A DNA stretch of 64,000 nucleotides. Source: a virus. The notes under the pieces are model-generated. The model was not told the DNA's origin, did no database searches, and saw only the letters and a list, made by a program, of their open reading frames with translations. Shown in pieces: positions 38,519 to 47,182 of the stretch (position 1 is its first letter; the number at the start of each line of letters is the position of its first letter). The translations under genes and the position numbers were made by a program. The DNA lies in IMG/VR virus record IMGVR_UViG_3300011445_000020, positions 1-64,000 of that record; one strand, written 5' to 3'.

Positions 38519-41500
38519 GTGGCGTACGAAGATCGCCTAAACGAGTATCGCGAGAAGACCTATTGGCCCGAATATCATCGCCACGTTGCTGGACAGATGC
38601 GGAAGCTCTACCCCGCAATCCCGGCCGATGCGAAGGACGACGAGGTGGTTACTCGCTACAAGCAGGCATTCGCCTCTGACATGTCCGACGAGGATTTCTA
38701 CACGAAACTCGGGGACACGTACGCCAAGGGGTGGGAACCGTCCGTAAAGGAGCCCGATATGAACCTGCTCGAACAAGGGCAGGCGGTACTTCCGCAGGTG
38801 CCAGGGATGGCGAAGGACATGGCACTCGCCACTGTCCCGTTCCTCGGCGCAGCCGGCGCGCAGGCGCTCACGAAGGTGCCCGGTGTCGGCCAGGGCCTCA
38901 TGGCTGCAACCAGCGGCGTGAAGATGCTCGGTCAGCACATGGCCGGTACGAGCCTGGAGAAAACCGCGCAGGCGATGCCGCAGCCAGACGTAGCCTCTCT
39001 CCGCGCCAAGGGTTACAGCCCCGCACAGATTCAGAACGTTCTCCGTGGGTACTCGCAGGTGCAGAGCGAACTCTACGGTGAGATGGGTCAGATCGGGAAG
39101 GAAGGCGTCGAGACGGGCGCGGAAGCGATCGCTAACGCAGCCCTCTTCGGCGCAACCGGGAAGACCCTCAGCAAGGTCGGAGAAGGACTGACCGCGAGGG
39201 GTCTCGGTAAGGCGGGAATGAAGTCGCTCACAGGACAGGTCGCCGGTCAGGCAACAGGACACGTCGTGAGCGGCGCCGGGCTCGGGGCCGGATTCGGCGC
39301 GATCCAACAGGCAACTGAACGGATGGCCGAGGCGAAGGAGAAGGGCCTCGGTGCCAACGACATCCTAACCGAAGGAATGGGTGGAGCGTGGCAAGGCGCG
39401 AAAGAAGGTGCCCTTGTAGGCGGTGTCGCTGGCGGAGTCCTCGGTGTTCCACTCGCGGGCATAACTACAACGATGGGCGCGATGCAGACTGCGTCAGCAG
39501 CACGGAAAGCTGCGGCCCAAACTGCGATCGATAACGCACGGAAGGTCAACCTCCAAAGGTTCGCTGACGAGTTTAAGCCCCATCAGCTACCTGAACGGTT
39601 CCCCGAGGACCTAGCAGCCGCTGCGGGTGACGACGCTGTCCTCGCACAGAATCTCGTCTCCGGTGTGTGGGGACCAGAGGTCGCATCTTCCGAGGACGGA
39701 ATGCGCGCCGCCTCGCGTGTGTATGAGAAAATCGTTGCGTGGAGGGGTACTCGGGATCGCATCTCAGGCAGTATGATCGATCTACCTGTTCCGAAAGTCG
39801 AGCCCGGACCGTCACTGACGCCAACGCTCACTCCCGAGCAGCAGATGATGGGGCTACAGCCAACGGCACAGTCCCCACTGCCACCAGGACAGCAGGTAGT
39901 TCCGCCAGTTCCTGGGCTCGAACCGGTGGCTTCCGGCCCGGTGGCCGCAGGTGGACCAGGGCCACAACCAAACGTCGTGGACACGTACCAACCGACGCCG
40001 ATGATGCAGCCAGTTCCTCCACCACAAGTTCCACAGATGCCAGAGGTGCAGCCCGTAGGGGCAGCCATCCCTGAGCAAGTTCCTGCACCAGTTGCAATCG
40101 AACCGCTACCTCCCATCGCGCCACCAGCCGAGGGCACACCGGGTCCGCCGCTCGGTCCAGTTGAGACAGGTGGACAACCTATCGCACCAGAACCAGAGAT
40201 CAATCCGAAAGTTCTGCATCTCCCAACGCACGCAGAGCATGCGATCGAGAAGCTCGGCCCCCAAGAGAACATCTCTCTTACGGTGGGTCCCGACGGTCGT
40301 ACTCTGCGTGTGGAGAAGCTCGGGGTCACGGCAGGCACACTGGCGAAGCCCGGTGCATCTTCGAAGGCTATCGCTAACGTCAGCGCCATCGCCGATGAAG
40401 CTGGTCTCTCGGTAGAAGCACGTGTGATCCCGCAGGCCGGACCTCGTGGGGGGGAGATTCCTCTCGACAAGCTAGTCCCGTGGTACGAACAGCATGGCTT
40501 CAAAGTTGTGGAACGAGGCGAAGACTTTGCAGTTGTTCGTCGTGAGCCTTCCCTCGGGGCTGTGATGAAACGGATCGAAAATCTCGATCCACTTCAGGCC
40601 GAAACCGCAGCAGGCAACGTGACGCTCGGACAACCGCTAGTCAAGGCCGAGTTCGGTACAAAGCTCACCCAGTTCTTGGAGAAGCAGGCAGAGGCAGCAC
40701 GGACCCGGATTAAAGACCGTGGCGTGCGTCTCGGTGCCGGCCTCGATCCAACTGAACTCGCTGATCATGCAATCGTCGTCGCCGCTGAGATGTTTACGAA
40801 GGGCATGCGCACGAAGTCGGCCGTCAGCCGTTGGCTGGTCGAGACCTATGGAGAGCATATCCAGCCACACATTGACGCGATCTATGAGAGGGCGCAGAAG
40901 CGTTTGACTACCATGTTCAAGACCGAAGCTCGCGCAGCGACCAAGCTGAAGGAGCTTACTGCTCTCCGGGATGCCGGCAAGCACGGTGCGGACTGGTACG
41001 AGGAGACTGCAAACTGGGTTCGCAAGGAGTTCGGCCCTGAAGATTCTGACATGTTCCTCCGCTTCCTCGCTCTCACGAGCGCGGATAGCTCGACGGAAGC
41101 TGGCGCTGCCCTCGCTCTGAAGGCGTTCGGCCAGTGGAAGCAGGGGCTTCCGTTCGACGGGATGCGTGGACCACACATGGTGAAGATGGCTGAGTCGGCT
41201 GTCCGGGGTGAAGATTTCGGCAGCAACAAGATTCAGAGCTTCTACAGGGCGCTCCGTGGTGACGAAGACGCCGTAGTGCTCGATCGCTGGATGATCCGGG
41301 CGCTTGGTCTTCCCGCCTCGACGACCGCACTCAAGGGTGCGAACTATGGACTCTACGAGCGGATTGTTCGCAACCTCGCTGCCGATGCCAACATGACGCC
41401 ACGCCAACTCCAGGCTGCGATCTGGGAGGGTGCACGAGTCGGTGATCTACACAATCGGTGGAAGAAGGGCGGACCCAAGGCTGTCTCTAAGGTCGGCTCA

Positions 41501-42109
41501 GCACGCCCGCTGGAACAGTTACTTCAGCGTGAGTTCGATGGGATGACACCGTACCAGTGGGTCGAGCGTAATCGTATCCGTCTGGACGATCTCGCGAACA
41601 TGTCGGAAGGGATGAAGGTTGCGAAGGAGCAGGGAGGCTACTCGTTCAACCCGAAGACGTGGAAGGCAGATGAACGGCCGGGCTTCGTTGTCACTCTCGC
41701 AAGTGACGTCGTCCCGCGCCAGGAGTTCTACCCTGCGGCCCTGACCAAGTTCAAGAACCAGTTTCGCCGCATCCTCGCTGATGAGAGTGGGCTGAACATC
41801 GGCGTCTTCGACATGGGCGAGAACAAGCCCGGCCACTTTAGTGTGGACCTGAACATGATCATCCCTGACGGACCGGGGGCTCGTGAGAAGGCGATCGCTC
41901 TCGGCAAGATGAACCGACAGTTCCAAGTTGGCCGCATCAGCCCTGAGGGATTCGAAGGTATCGATACCGGCTACAATCCAAAGAAGCATGGGCCACAGTA
42001 CCTTCCACCCCAGAGTGGGCAGGATCGGACGAAGTGGTTCCGAGCCGCCGAGCAACGCGCACGACAACTGCTCGATTCTGTTTCGTTCAAGCTCACACCC
42101 AAGGAGTAA
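38519..42109 (+). CDS. Very large internal virion protein with embedded domains
   Basis: A 1196 aa protein started by GTG. The N-terminal 440 residues are amphipathic and helical (GLGAGFGAIQQATERMAEAK), with a Pro/Gln-rich linker at about 440-560. Residues about 600-670 resemble the end of a GNAT acetyltransferase (LDKLVPWYEQHGFKVVERGE). Residues about 800-970 (FLALTSADSSTEAGAALALK, KIQSFYRALRGDEDAVVLDR) carry a helical module known from other phage and bacterial proteins. Giant multidomain ejection proteins like this enter the cell ahead of the genome. Confidence 0.65.
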   Translation: MAYEDRLNEYREKTYWPEYHRHVAGQMRKLYPAIPADAKDDEVVTRYKQAFASDMSDEDFYTKLGDTYAKGWEPSVKEPDMNLLEQGQAVLPQVPGMAKDMALATVPFLGAAGAQALTKVPGVGQGLMAATSGVKMLGQHMAGTSLEKTAQAMPQPDVASLRAKGYSPAQIQNVLRGYSQVQSELYGEMGQIGKEGVETGAEAIANAALFGATGKTLSKVGEGLTARGLGKAGMKSLTGQVAGQATGHVVSGAGLGAGFGAIQQATERMAEAKEKGLGANDILTEGMGGAWQGAKEGALVGGVAGGVLGVPLAGITTTMGAMQTASAARKAAAQTAIDNARKVNLQRFADEFKPHQLPERFPEDLAAAAGDDAVLAQNLVSGVWGPEVASSEDGMRAASRVYEKIVAWRGTRDRISGSMIDLPVPKVEPGPSLTPTLTPEQQMMGLQPTAQSPLPPGQQVVPPVPGLEPVASGPVAAGGPGPQPNVVDTYQPTPMMQPVPPPQVPQMPEVQPVGAAIPEQVPAPVAIEPLPPIAPPAEGTPGPPLGPVETGGQPIAPEPEINPKVLHLPTHAEHAIEKLGPQENISLTVGPDGRTLRVEKLGVTAGTLAKPGASSKAIANVSAIADEAGLSVEARVIPQAGPRGGEIPLDKLVPWYEQHGFKVVERGEDFAVVRREPSLGAVMKRIENLDPLQAETAAGNVTLGQPLVKAEFGTKLTQFLEKQAEAARTRIKDRGVRLGAGLDPTELADHAIVVAAEMFTKGMRTKSAVSRWLVETYGEHIQPHIDAIYERAQKRLTTMFKTEARAATKLKELTALRDAGKHGADWYEETANWVRKEFGPEDSDMFLRFLALTSADSSTEAGAALALKAFGQWKQGLPFDGMRGPHMVKMAESAVRGEDFGSNKIQSFYRALRGDEDAVVLDRWMIRALGLPASTTALKGANYGLYERIVRNLAADANMTPRQLQAAIWEGARVGDLHNRWKKGGPKAVSKVGSARPLEQLLQREFDGMTPYQWVERNRIRLDDLANMSEGMKVAKEQGGYSFNPKTWKADERPGFVVTLASDVVPRQEFYPAALTKFKNQFRRILADESGLNIGVFDMGENKPGHFSVDLNMIIPDGPGAREKAIALGKMNRQFQVGRISPEGFEGIDTGYNPKKHGPQYLPPQSGQDRTKWFRAAEQRARQLLDSVSFKLTPKE

Positions 42110-42112
42110 TCC

Positions 42113-44665
42113 ATGCCTAACGTCCGACCAATCTTCAAGAGCATCTTGGAGGCTGTCGAAGCGGCGAAGAAGCCGCATATCGAGCTGCCTGCCAAGCCAC
42201 CGATCGTGGAGCGCGCGCCCGGGGCTCCCTTCCCCGGACCCGCTCCCGTCCGTGAGGCTGTCCGTGCTACGGAGAATCGGGCGGCGGAAACCACTGGTGA
42301 GAAGATCATGGGTATCCGTAAGCTGATGGAGTCCTTCGTGCGTCCTGATCCGGGCGTCTCGAAACCGGTAGAGGAGACGATGTTCAAGGGACGCTGGCGG
42401 TCTCGTGCAGCGCAAGACGTCGCCGACCTCGATCTCTCCGACTGGTACAGCCCGCTTCAGAAAGACCCGATCAATCAGAACACGTTGATCAGCGATTACA
42501 TGACGGCTGCGGATGAAATCGCCCAGGCTGAACGCTACGGAAAGGATCGCATCCGTGATATCCACATTGACCTCTGGAAGAACACGCTAAACAAGCTCCA
42601 GGAACAAGTCGATGCGGACCCCGAGGTACAACAGGCGATCACGAAGATTCGTTCTGGCCTCGATGAACAGTTCGAAGATATGGCGGCTCGTGGATGGATC
42701 GCACAGGATCGCTACCTCAATGATTACACGCCAATCCGTCGTCTTAACGCGACGGTGCAGGCGCTTGCCGGTTACATCGGTGAGGACCCAGATGCGATGA
42801 AGAGTCGTATCCTGGCACAGCAGATGAAGCGTCAGGGCGGAAGTGCCCCCCGCGAGACTGATCTGCCCGCTCTCCTACGTGGAGTGCGTCAGGAATACCT
42901 GTCTAAGGTCGCCGAACACGAAGCGTTCCTCGATCTTCTCAGTAACCCCGAAGTCAACCTCACCGAAAAGTTCATCATGCAGGACGGCCGCATCAGCGAA
43001 CACCTCCCTACGAACCTGCGCGTTGTCCGCCCAGGCCCTGGGATGTTTGGAGCCACGCTGCGCACACCCGAGGGATCGTTCCTCGACGCGAGCCTGAAAG
43101 CTCTCGACCCGTCGGGCCGAGTGAACGTAGGCGGCTACGTGTTCCCAGAAGCTGTCGCCGACGCCGTTGCCAACTTCCATCCTCGTCAGCCGAAGGGTTT
43201 GGAGAAGTCGGTCTACGGGCACGCGATGAGCCTGATGAAGAATCTGACCGTCTACAACCCACGGAACACGAACGTCAACCGCGTCGGTGATCTGCTCACT
43301 TCAATGTTCTTCCCCGGTGAGGGCAAGGCGCAGCCAGTGGGCATCCTCCGCTGGATGGGTAAGGCGAATGAAGCTGGCTACAAGGGGGCCTTCAACAAGG
43401 GGCGCGTGATCGTTGAACTCCACGGCAAGAAAGTGGACCTCTTCGATCAGGCAGTCCGTGACGGGCTCACCTCAGGCACGCTCGCCGAGCATCTTGCCGG
43501 CACCGATATGGCACTCCCCCCTGAACTCGCGCGGCTCTACCCGCACGTGGATGCGAATCGTGCAAACTGGCTCGACAGTGCAAAGCGTACGCTCCAGGCG
43601 GATCGTCTTGCTACCGAAGTGGCTCCGAGGATCGCGGCTGGCCTGGAGGCTGTGGAGCGTACTGGTGACTGGGCGCAGTTCGGAAAAGTCGGCCGTGACA
43701 TCACGTTCCGTTACGGAGCAGGTGCCCCGCGTGCTGCCAACTTCCCCATCGTTAAGATGATGGACCCGTTCATCCAGTACATGGGACTCGCGACACAGCG
43801 GTTCCTGGAGATGTCGAACGCGAAAGCAGCCGGCCCCAAAGCGCGAGTTCTCCTCGGGCTCTCAGCCGTGCCCTTCGCGATGTGGAAGTGGAACACGCAG
43901 AACGACTCGTACAAGCAGGTCGAGGATTCCCTCGCGCGGGCGGAACGTAACCTACCCCACATCATCCTCGGATCGTTCGATGACCCAGGCGTTCCGCAGC
44001 GTGACGTCGATGGCAACCCTGTCGTCCTCCGCTTCAAGTATCTGATCCCCGAGCAGGTCGCTGCAATGGCCGGGCTCGCACAGGCACCAGGACGCGCAGC
44101 CCGTGTCCTCCAGGGCCGAGATACACCGATGCAGTTCGTGAAGGACACAGGCGAGCAGGCGAAGAAGAGTGTAGGCGACATGCTCGTGCTCCCGACGATG
44201 CTGAAGGAAGCGATCAGTGGGAAATCCGACCTCACCGGGAAGGAGATGTCTCCGACCGACTGGGTGAACCGAGTTCTACCGATCTCACGTATCGGCACTA
44301 AGGCTGTGGAGCGTGGTCAGACGTACGGACCAGCCGAGGGAGCAAAGACTCTCGTTACCGAAACGACCGGCGCATCGTTCATCAAGGGCCGGCACAAGGG
44401 CGCTGCTCTCCTCGACGCAGACGTGAAGGACGCTGAACGTGTGCTGAATGACGCGAAGGCGAGCCTCCGTTGGTCGATGAAAAACGGGACTCCGAAGCAG
44501 GTACGGGAAGCACGCGAGAAGGTCACAAAAGCACAAGCGGAACGTGCGCGCCTCATGAAGGCAGTCCGCGAGGAGCGTGCGCAAGGCTACAAACCACCAG
44601 CGCCAAACATCGCGGCCCACAAAACTCGCATGCAAGCGAACCGTGAAGCTGCCCAGGAGAAGTAA
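42113..44665 (+). CDS. Large internal virion protein
   Basis: An 850 aa mainly helical protein. The N-terminal 60 residues are Pro/Ala-rich and the middle helical (LRVVRPGPGMFGATLRTPEG, NPRNTNVNRVGDLLTSMFFP). C-terminal residues 770-850 are a long charged coil. Stop-start spacing of 3 bases to the preceding giant gene shows coupling. Probably a second ejected channel or core protein. No enzymatic motif seen. Confidence 0.6.
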   Translation: MPNVRPIFKSILEAVEAAKKPHIELPAKPPIVERAPGAPFPGPAPVREAVRATENRAAETTGEKIMGIRKLMESFVRPDPGVSKPVEETMFKGRWRSRAAQDVADLDLSDWYSPLQKDPINQNTLISDYMTAADEIAQAERYGKDRIRDIHIDLWKNTLNKLQEQVDADPEVQQAITKIRSGLDEQFEDMAARGWIAQDRYLNDYTPIRRLNATVQALAGYIGEDPDAMKSRILAQQMKRQGGSAPRETDLPALLRGVRQEYLSKVAEHEAFLDLLSNPEVNLTEKFIMQDGRISEHLPTNLRVVRPGPGMFGATLRTPEGSFLDASLKALDPSGRVNVGGYVFPEAVADAVANFHPRQPKGLEKSVYGHAMSLMKNLTVYNPRNTNVNRVGDLLTSMFFPGEGKAQPVGILRWMGKANEAGYKGAFNKGRVIVELHGKKVDLFDQAVRDGLTSGTLAEHLAGTDMALPPELARLYPHVDANRANWLDSAKRTLQADRLATEVAPRIAAGLEAVERTGDWAQFGKVGRDITFRYGAGAPRAANFPIVKMMDPFIQYMGLATQRFLEMSNAKAAGPKARVLLGLSAVPFAMWKWNTQNDSYKQVEDSLARAERNLPHIILGSFDDPGVPQRDVDGNPVVLRFKYLIPEQVAAMAGLAQAPGRAARVLQGRDTPMQFVKDTGEQAKKSVGDMLVLPTMLKEAISGKSDLTGKEMSPTDWVNRVLPISRIGTKAVERGQTYGPAEGAKTLVTETTGASFIKGRHKGAALLDADVKDAERVLNDAKASLRWSMKNGTPKQVREAREKVTKAQAERARLMKAVREERAQGYKPPAPNIAAHKTRMQANREAAQEK

Positions 44666-44666
44666 C

Positions 44667-44906
44667 ATGGCCAACGTCGTCACTCCCCCGTGGATGATGA
44701 AAGTACTCGTCACCACGTTGATCACAGCAGCAGTCGCGGGTGCCTTCGGTTGGGCGCGCAGCACTTCGATCGCGGACACTCGTCAAGATACAGCAATCGA
44801 GGTTCTCAAGTCTACACAGGAGAATGTAGATGAGGACATCGACGACATCAAAGCTACGCTCCGTCGGATCGAGGACAAAATCGACCGGGCGTTGGAGGCA
44901 AAGTAA
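44667..44906 (+). CDS. Membrane-anchored coiled-coil lysis-region protein
   Basis: A 79 aa protein: one TM helix at residues 9-29 (MMKVLVTTLITAAVAGAFGW), then a coiled coil (DTAIEVLKSTQENVDEDIDD). An N-terminal membrane anchor plus a coil just before the holin resembles i-spanins or gp18-like lysis accessories. The open frame begins 30 codons earlier, but ATG 44667 gives the natural start. TAATG junction with the holin. Confidence 0.6.
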   Translation: MANVVTPPWMMKVLVTTLITAAVAGAFGWARSTSIADTRQDTAIEVLKSTQENVDEDIDDIKATLRRIEDKIDRALEAK

Positions 44907-45313
44907 TGGCTCTACCCATCATCGGGTCGATCGTTAGCATCGTCGAGAAGGTGATCGACAAGGCGCTCCCCGACCCACAAGCGAAGGCCGCTGCGATTCT
45001 CGAACTCAAGAAGTTGGAGATGAGTGGGGACCTCGCAGTCATCACGAACCAGTCGGAGATTAACAAGCTTGACGCAGTCAGTCAGGACCGGTTCCAGAGC
45101 CGCTGGCGGCCGTTCATCGGGTGGGTTTGCGGTCTCGCGCTCGCTTCCCAACTGATCCTCTTCCCGATGGTCGAGTACGTGTCTGCTCTCGCTGGCCATC
45201 CAACGAAGCCGCCCGTGCTGGAAACTGAATTGCTCACGGGTATGGTCATCTCGATGCTCGGTATCGGCGGTATGCGCTCGTTCGATAAGCAGAGCATGAA
45301 GGGGGTGAAGTAA
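44906..45313 (+). CDS. Holin of the three-TM (GTA-type) family
   Basis: A 135 aa protein. The signature RWRPFIGWVCGLALASQLIL (residues about 68-87), followed by a second helix and a last GMVISMLGIGGMRSFDK helix, matches the holin_3TMS family found in gene transfer agents and many proteobacterial phages. The N-terminal half (GSIVSIVEKVIDKALPDPQA) is amphipathic. It opens the inner membrane for the lysozyme encoded at 48500. Starts 1 base inside the previous stop. Confidence 0.88.
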   Translation: MALPIIGSIVSIVEKVIDKALPDPQAKAAAILELKKLEMSGDLAVITNQSEINKLDAVSQDRFQSRWRPFIGWVCGLALASQLILFPMVEYVSALAGHPTKPPVLETELLTGMVISMLGIGGMRSFDKQSMKGVK

Positions 45314-45471
45314 TGCCAAACAAACGGAGCAATCCTACGGAGCGACGCAAGTCTGCCGATTCGATGCTCGTCATCCGTGGATCGAAAGATATCAAGAAAC
45401 CTACAGAGAAGGAGATTCAAGCGATGAAGAATCGTGAGTTCATGCGCAAGAATCCGAACACAAATGCGTAA
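45313..45471 (+). CDS. Small basic protein (52 aa)
   Basis: A TAATG start overlapping the holin stop. The product PNKRSNPTERRKSADSMLVI... is basic and polar, ending KNPNTNA. Coupled translation supports it; no function known. Confidence 0.5.
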   Translation: MPNKRSNPTERRKSADSMLVIRGSKDIKKPTEKEIQAMKNREFMRKNPNTNA

Positions 45472-45529
45472 GGACGTCAGACGCAAACCACGCAGGAAGC
45501 GTTTCGGAGATGGCTACTATGTTCGATGA
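45464..45529 (+). CDS. Possible 21-aa basic peptide
   Basis: ATG 45464 lies inside the end of the previous gene; the peptide MRKDVRRKPRRKRFGDGYYV plus one residue is strongly basic. It ends overlapping the next ATG. Possibly only a spacer; no ribosome site of its own. Confidence 0.25.
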   Translation: MRKDVRRKPRRKRFGDGYYVR

Positions 45530-45644
45530 TGTCAACTCAGGTAGTAGCAGTACAGCTTCAACAACGAACCCAGTCCTACTCGCTGCGTTCAACGTCTTCT
45601 GGTTCATGACGGTGGGCTGGCTCTTGTGGGACGAGATCGAGTAA
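45519..45644 (+). CDS. Small membrane protein (41 aa)
   Basis: ATG 45519 with CGGAG upstream. An N-terminal Ser/Thr-rich part, then one TM helix (NPVLLAAFNVFWFMTVGWLL) and WDEIE. A single-TM lysis-region peptide; role unknown. Confidence 0.55.
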   Translation: MFDDVNSGSSSTASTTNPVLLAAFNVFWFMTVGWLLWDEIE

Positions 45645-45664
45645 CCCCAACCAAGAGGTATCAC

Positions 45665-45790
45665 ATGAGTCTGATGTTCGGAATGTTTCTCGGCTTCGTT
45701 GCCGGCGTGTTCCTCACGCAGACGTGGCGTGACTACATCAAGGAGTTGTTCCGGCTCCTGTTCGAGAAGTTGAAAGCGAAGCTCCGGTAA
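45665..45790 (+). CDS. Small membrane protein (41 aa)
   Basis: ATG 45665 with AAGAGG upstream. TM helix MSLMFGMFLGFVAGVFLTQT, then an amphipathic basic helix (ELFRLLFEKLKAKLR). This N-in, basic-tail build is like small holin or antiholin peptides, but that is inference. It is the last rightward gene, 8 bases before the terminator. Confidence 0.55.
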   Translation: MSLMFGMFLGFVAGVFLTQTWRDYIKELFRLLFEKLKAKLR

Positions 45791-45797
45791 ACACAGA

Positions 45798-45829
45798 AAG
45801 CCCCCTACCTCGTGAGAGATAGGGGGCTT
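45798..45829. terminator. Strong bidirectional terminator
   Basis: AAGCCCCCTA and TAGGGGGCTT form a perfect 10-bp stem across a 12-base loop, between the convergent rightward structural block and the leftward tRNA/right-arm block. The T-tract is weak on both sides (TTTCTGTGTTT to the left), so both orientations may use it. Confidence 0.85.
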
Positions 45830-45836
45830 CGTCGTA

Positions 45837-45908
45837 TTCGGAAGGCAGGATTCGAACCTGCATGTCGCCCATTGAATAGGGTCGCCTTACCTGTTGGCTA
45901 CTTCCGAA
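45837..45908 (-). tRNA. tRNA with atypical anticodon arm (isotype unresolved)
   Basis: A 72-nt cloverleaf on the minus strand: acceptor TTCGGAA/TTCCGAA, D arm GCC...GGC with GG in the loop, T arm GCAGG-TTCGAAT-CCTGC. The anticodon region ACCCTATTCAATGGGC pairs only as CCC/GGG with an 8-base loop, one base short overall, so the anticodon cannot be fixed (TTC and TCA are the possibilities). CCA is not encoded, which fits the phage's own CCA-adding enzyme. Confidence 0.6.
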
Positions 45909-45910
45909 CA

Positions 45911-45985
45911 TGGGGTGACGGCCGGAAGTCGCATCCGGTAAAGGAGCTTCACAGGCTCCCAGTTCCACTCTTCACTCTCCGTCAC
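45911..45985 (-). tRNA. tRNA-His (GTG), CCA encoded
   Basis: Acceptor GTGACGG/CCGTCAC (7 bp), discriminator C73 and an encoded CCA (45911-45913). Anticodon arm GGAGC-CTGTGAA-GCTCC gives anticodon GTG. T arm CCGGA-TGCGACT-TCCGG has G instead of T at position 55. C73 is as expected for tRNA-His, but the base at -1 is T rather than the usual encoded G. Confidence 0.7.
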
Positions 45986-45992
45986 AGCGTAA

Positions 45993-46074
45993 GGCGCAGG
46001 GCCGGAGTCGAACCGGAATGGCCGGGCACTAGTACAGGTGCTCCGACTATCTCTCTGTACAGGGCAGGCACGCC
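45993..46074 (-). tRNA. tRNA-like gene, poorly folded
   Basis: A clear T arm (CCGG-TTCGACT-CCGG) and a weak acceptor pairing GGCGTGC with CTGCGCC (wobbles, one mismatch). The middle pairs as GCAC-CTGTACTA-GTGC, an 8-base loop containing GTA. With a full tRNA-Tyr(GTA) next door, this may be a decayed tRNA or one needing repair. Confidence 0.35.
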
Positions 46075-46108
46075 ACAAGCCTGCTTCCGCTGCTGCCACA
46101 AATCTGGT

Positions 46109-46191
46109 GAGTGTGGTAGGGATCGAACCTACCGTCGCCCGTAAGCGGCCGGAGTTACAGTCCGGTGCACCACCTTTGGTGCGTCACACTC
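46109..46191 (-). tRNA. tRNA-Tyr (GTA)
   Basis: An 83-nt class II tRNA. Acceptor GAGTGTG/CACACTC, D arm GCACC...GGTGC, anticodon arm CCGGA-CTGTAAC-TCCGG with GTA, long variable arm CCG-CTTA-CGG, T arm GTAGG-TTCGATC-CCTAC. All arms pair. Confidence 0.9.
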
Positions 46192-46197
46192 TTTAAC

Positions 46198-46270
46198 ACC
46201 TGACAGAGGATTCGAACCTCCCGACCCGACTAACCCGTGCACGGTGTCGCAGTAACATCCAGTTCCAGGT
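46198..46270 (-). tRNA. tRNA-like gene, anticodon uncertain
   Basis: The T arm GGAGG-TTCGAAT-CCTCT and the acceptor ACCTGGA/GTCAGGT (six pairs incl. one wobble, one mismatch) are recognisable. The anticodon region is irregular: ACC-GTGCACG-GGT would give GCA (Cys) on a 3-bp stem. Possibly a decayed or non-canonical tRNA. Confidence 0.4.
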
Positions 46271-46280
46271 GTATTTTGGT

Positions 46281-46355
46281 TGGGGAGGCGGGATTCGAAC
46301 CCGCGTTCTCCTGCGTCCAAGGCAGGCGGTGTAGACCAGACTCACCTACTCCCCA
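46281..46355 (-). tRNA. tRNA-Pro (TGG)
   Basis: Acceptor TGGGGAG/CTCCCCA, D stem GGTG/CACC, anticodon arm CCTGC-CTTGGAC-GCAGG with TGG, T arm GCGGG-TTCGAAT-CCCGC. All stems are perfect. Its 5' ten bases overlap the last codons and TAG stop of the RlaP-like gene, so RNase P processing would cut that mRNA inside its final codons. Confidence 0.92.
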
Positions 46356-47182
46356 ATGTCAGCACCTCCACCCCACGTTTCCAGATACCCTTGTACCATG
46401 AGTTTCTGGATGTAATGCTCGTTAGGATGCTTACGCAACTTCGAAGTCGCGAAGGCACGTTCTGCACGAATAAACAACGTCTCAGCCTCTGCCGTAACCT
46501 GTTCGAGTGACCACTTCCCGCTCTTGATGGCGATCAGATCGTGTGCGTCAAAATCGCGGTACACATGGAGTCGTCCGCTCTCGAACGCTTCGCACGCCAT
46601 CCGGAGAAGTCGAATCAGGTGAGAGGCATTCTTCACGTCGTAGCCGAACTTCTCTACGAGCGCCTTCCGCTTCTCGCCCATGTACCCCTGATGCGCATGA
46701 TGGGTCATCTTGTACATCTGGCCACGCGCGTAGCCGATAAACGCCGGGTACATCTGGTTCGATAGGAGTAGCTCACGGTTCACGAGCAGGTTTTTCAACG
46801 CTTCACTCTTCGGATTAACCCAGGAATGCTCACGCATAAGCCAGAGGGTGCCGACCACATTCGGATTCGACTTCCGGAGCATGTGCAACCACTTCTGCCA
46901 ATCGTAGAGGACGACGTCCCACTTTCCATGCTTATACTCTGCATGGTCCCAGTTCTTAAGCCCGAGCTTGAACTTTGGTGGGGGCGCGCAGACGACCATC
47001 AGATCGACATCATCGATGCCATACTTGTCAGTGGGCGGGATATACGTTCCGTGGCTGTGCGATCCGACGTGGAACACCCCAAGGACAGCTTCATCAAGAT
47101 CGAAAGGGATCGCGTGTGCGATATCGGGCTTGACCTCGTTCCATATGTCCTGAACCACTTCGAGCCCCCAATCTTTGTTCAC
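46346..47182 (-). CDS. rlaP: RlaP-like nucleotidyltransferase (RNA repair associated)
   Basis: A 278 aa DNA polymerase beta-superfamily nucleotidyltransferase. The GSHSHGT motif at residues 38-44 and DDVDLMVV near 59 form the metal site, as in the YcgL/RlaP family, which cluster with RNA ligases and repair genes. It probably adds or acts on nucleotides at RNA ends; exact reaction unknown. Overlaps the exonuclease gene at its start and tRNA-Pro at its end, an apt position for an RNA repair enzyme. Confidence 0.8.
   Translation of the reverse strand: MNKDWGLEVVQDIWNEVKPDIAHAIPFDLDEAVLGVFHVGSHSHGTYIPPTDKYGIDDVDLMVVCAPPPKFKLGLKNWDHAEYKHGKWDVVLYDWQKWLHMLRKSNPNVVGTLWLMREHSWVNPKSEALKNLLVNRELLLSNQMYPAFIGYARGQMYKMTHHAHQGYMGEKRKALVEKFGYDVKNASHLIRLLRMACEAFESGRLHVYRDFDAHDLIAIKSGKWSLEQVTAEAETLFIRAERAFATSKLRKHPNEHYIQKLMVQGYLETWGGGADIGE

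Noticed and set aside
38537-39307. A long minus-strand frame opposite the giant ejection protein
   Set aside because: Mirror of a GC-rich gene; no ribosome site and no leftward promoter. The same holds for minus frames at 39583, 40637 and 41519.
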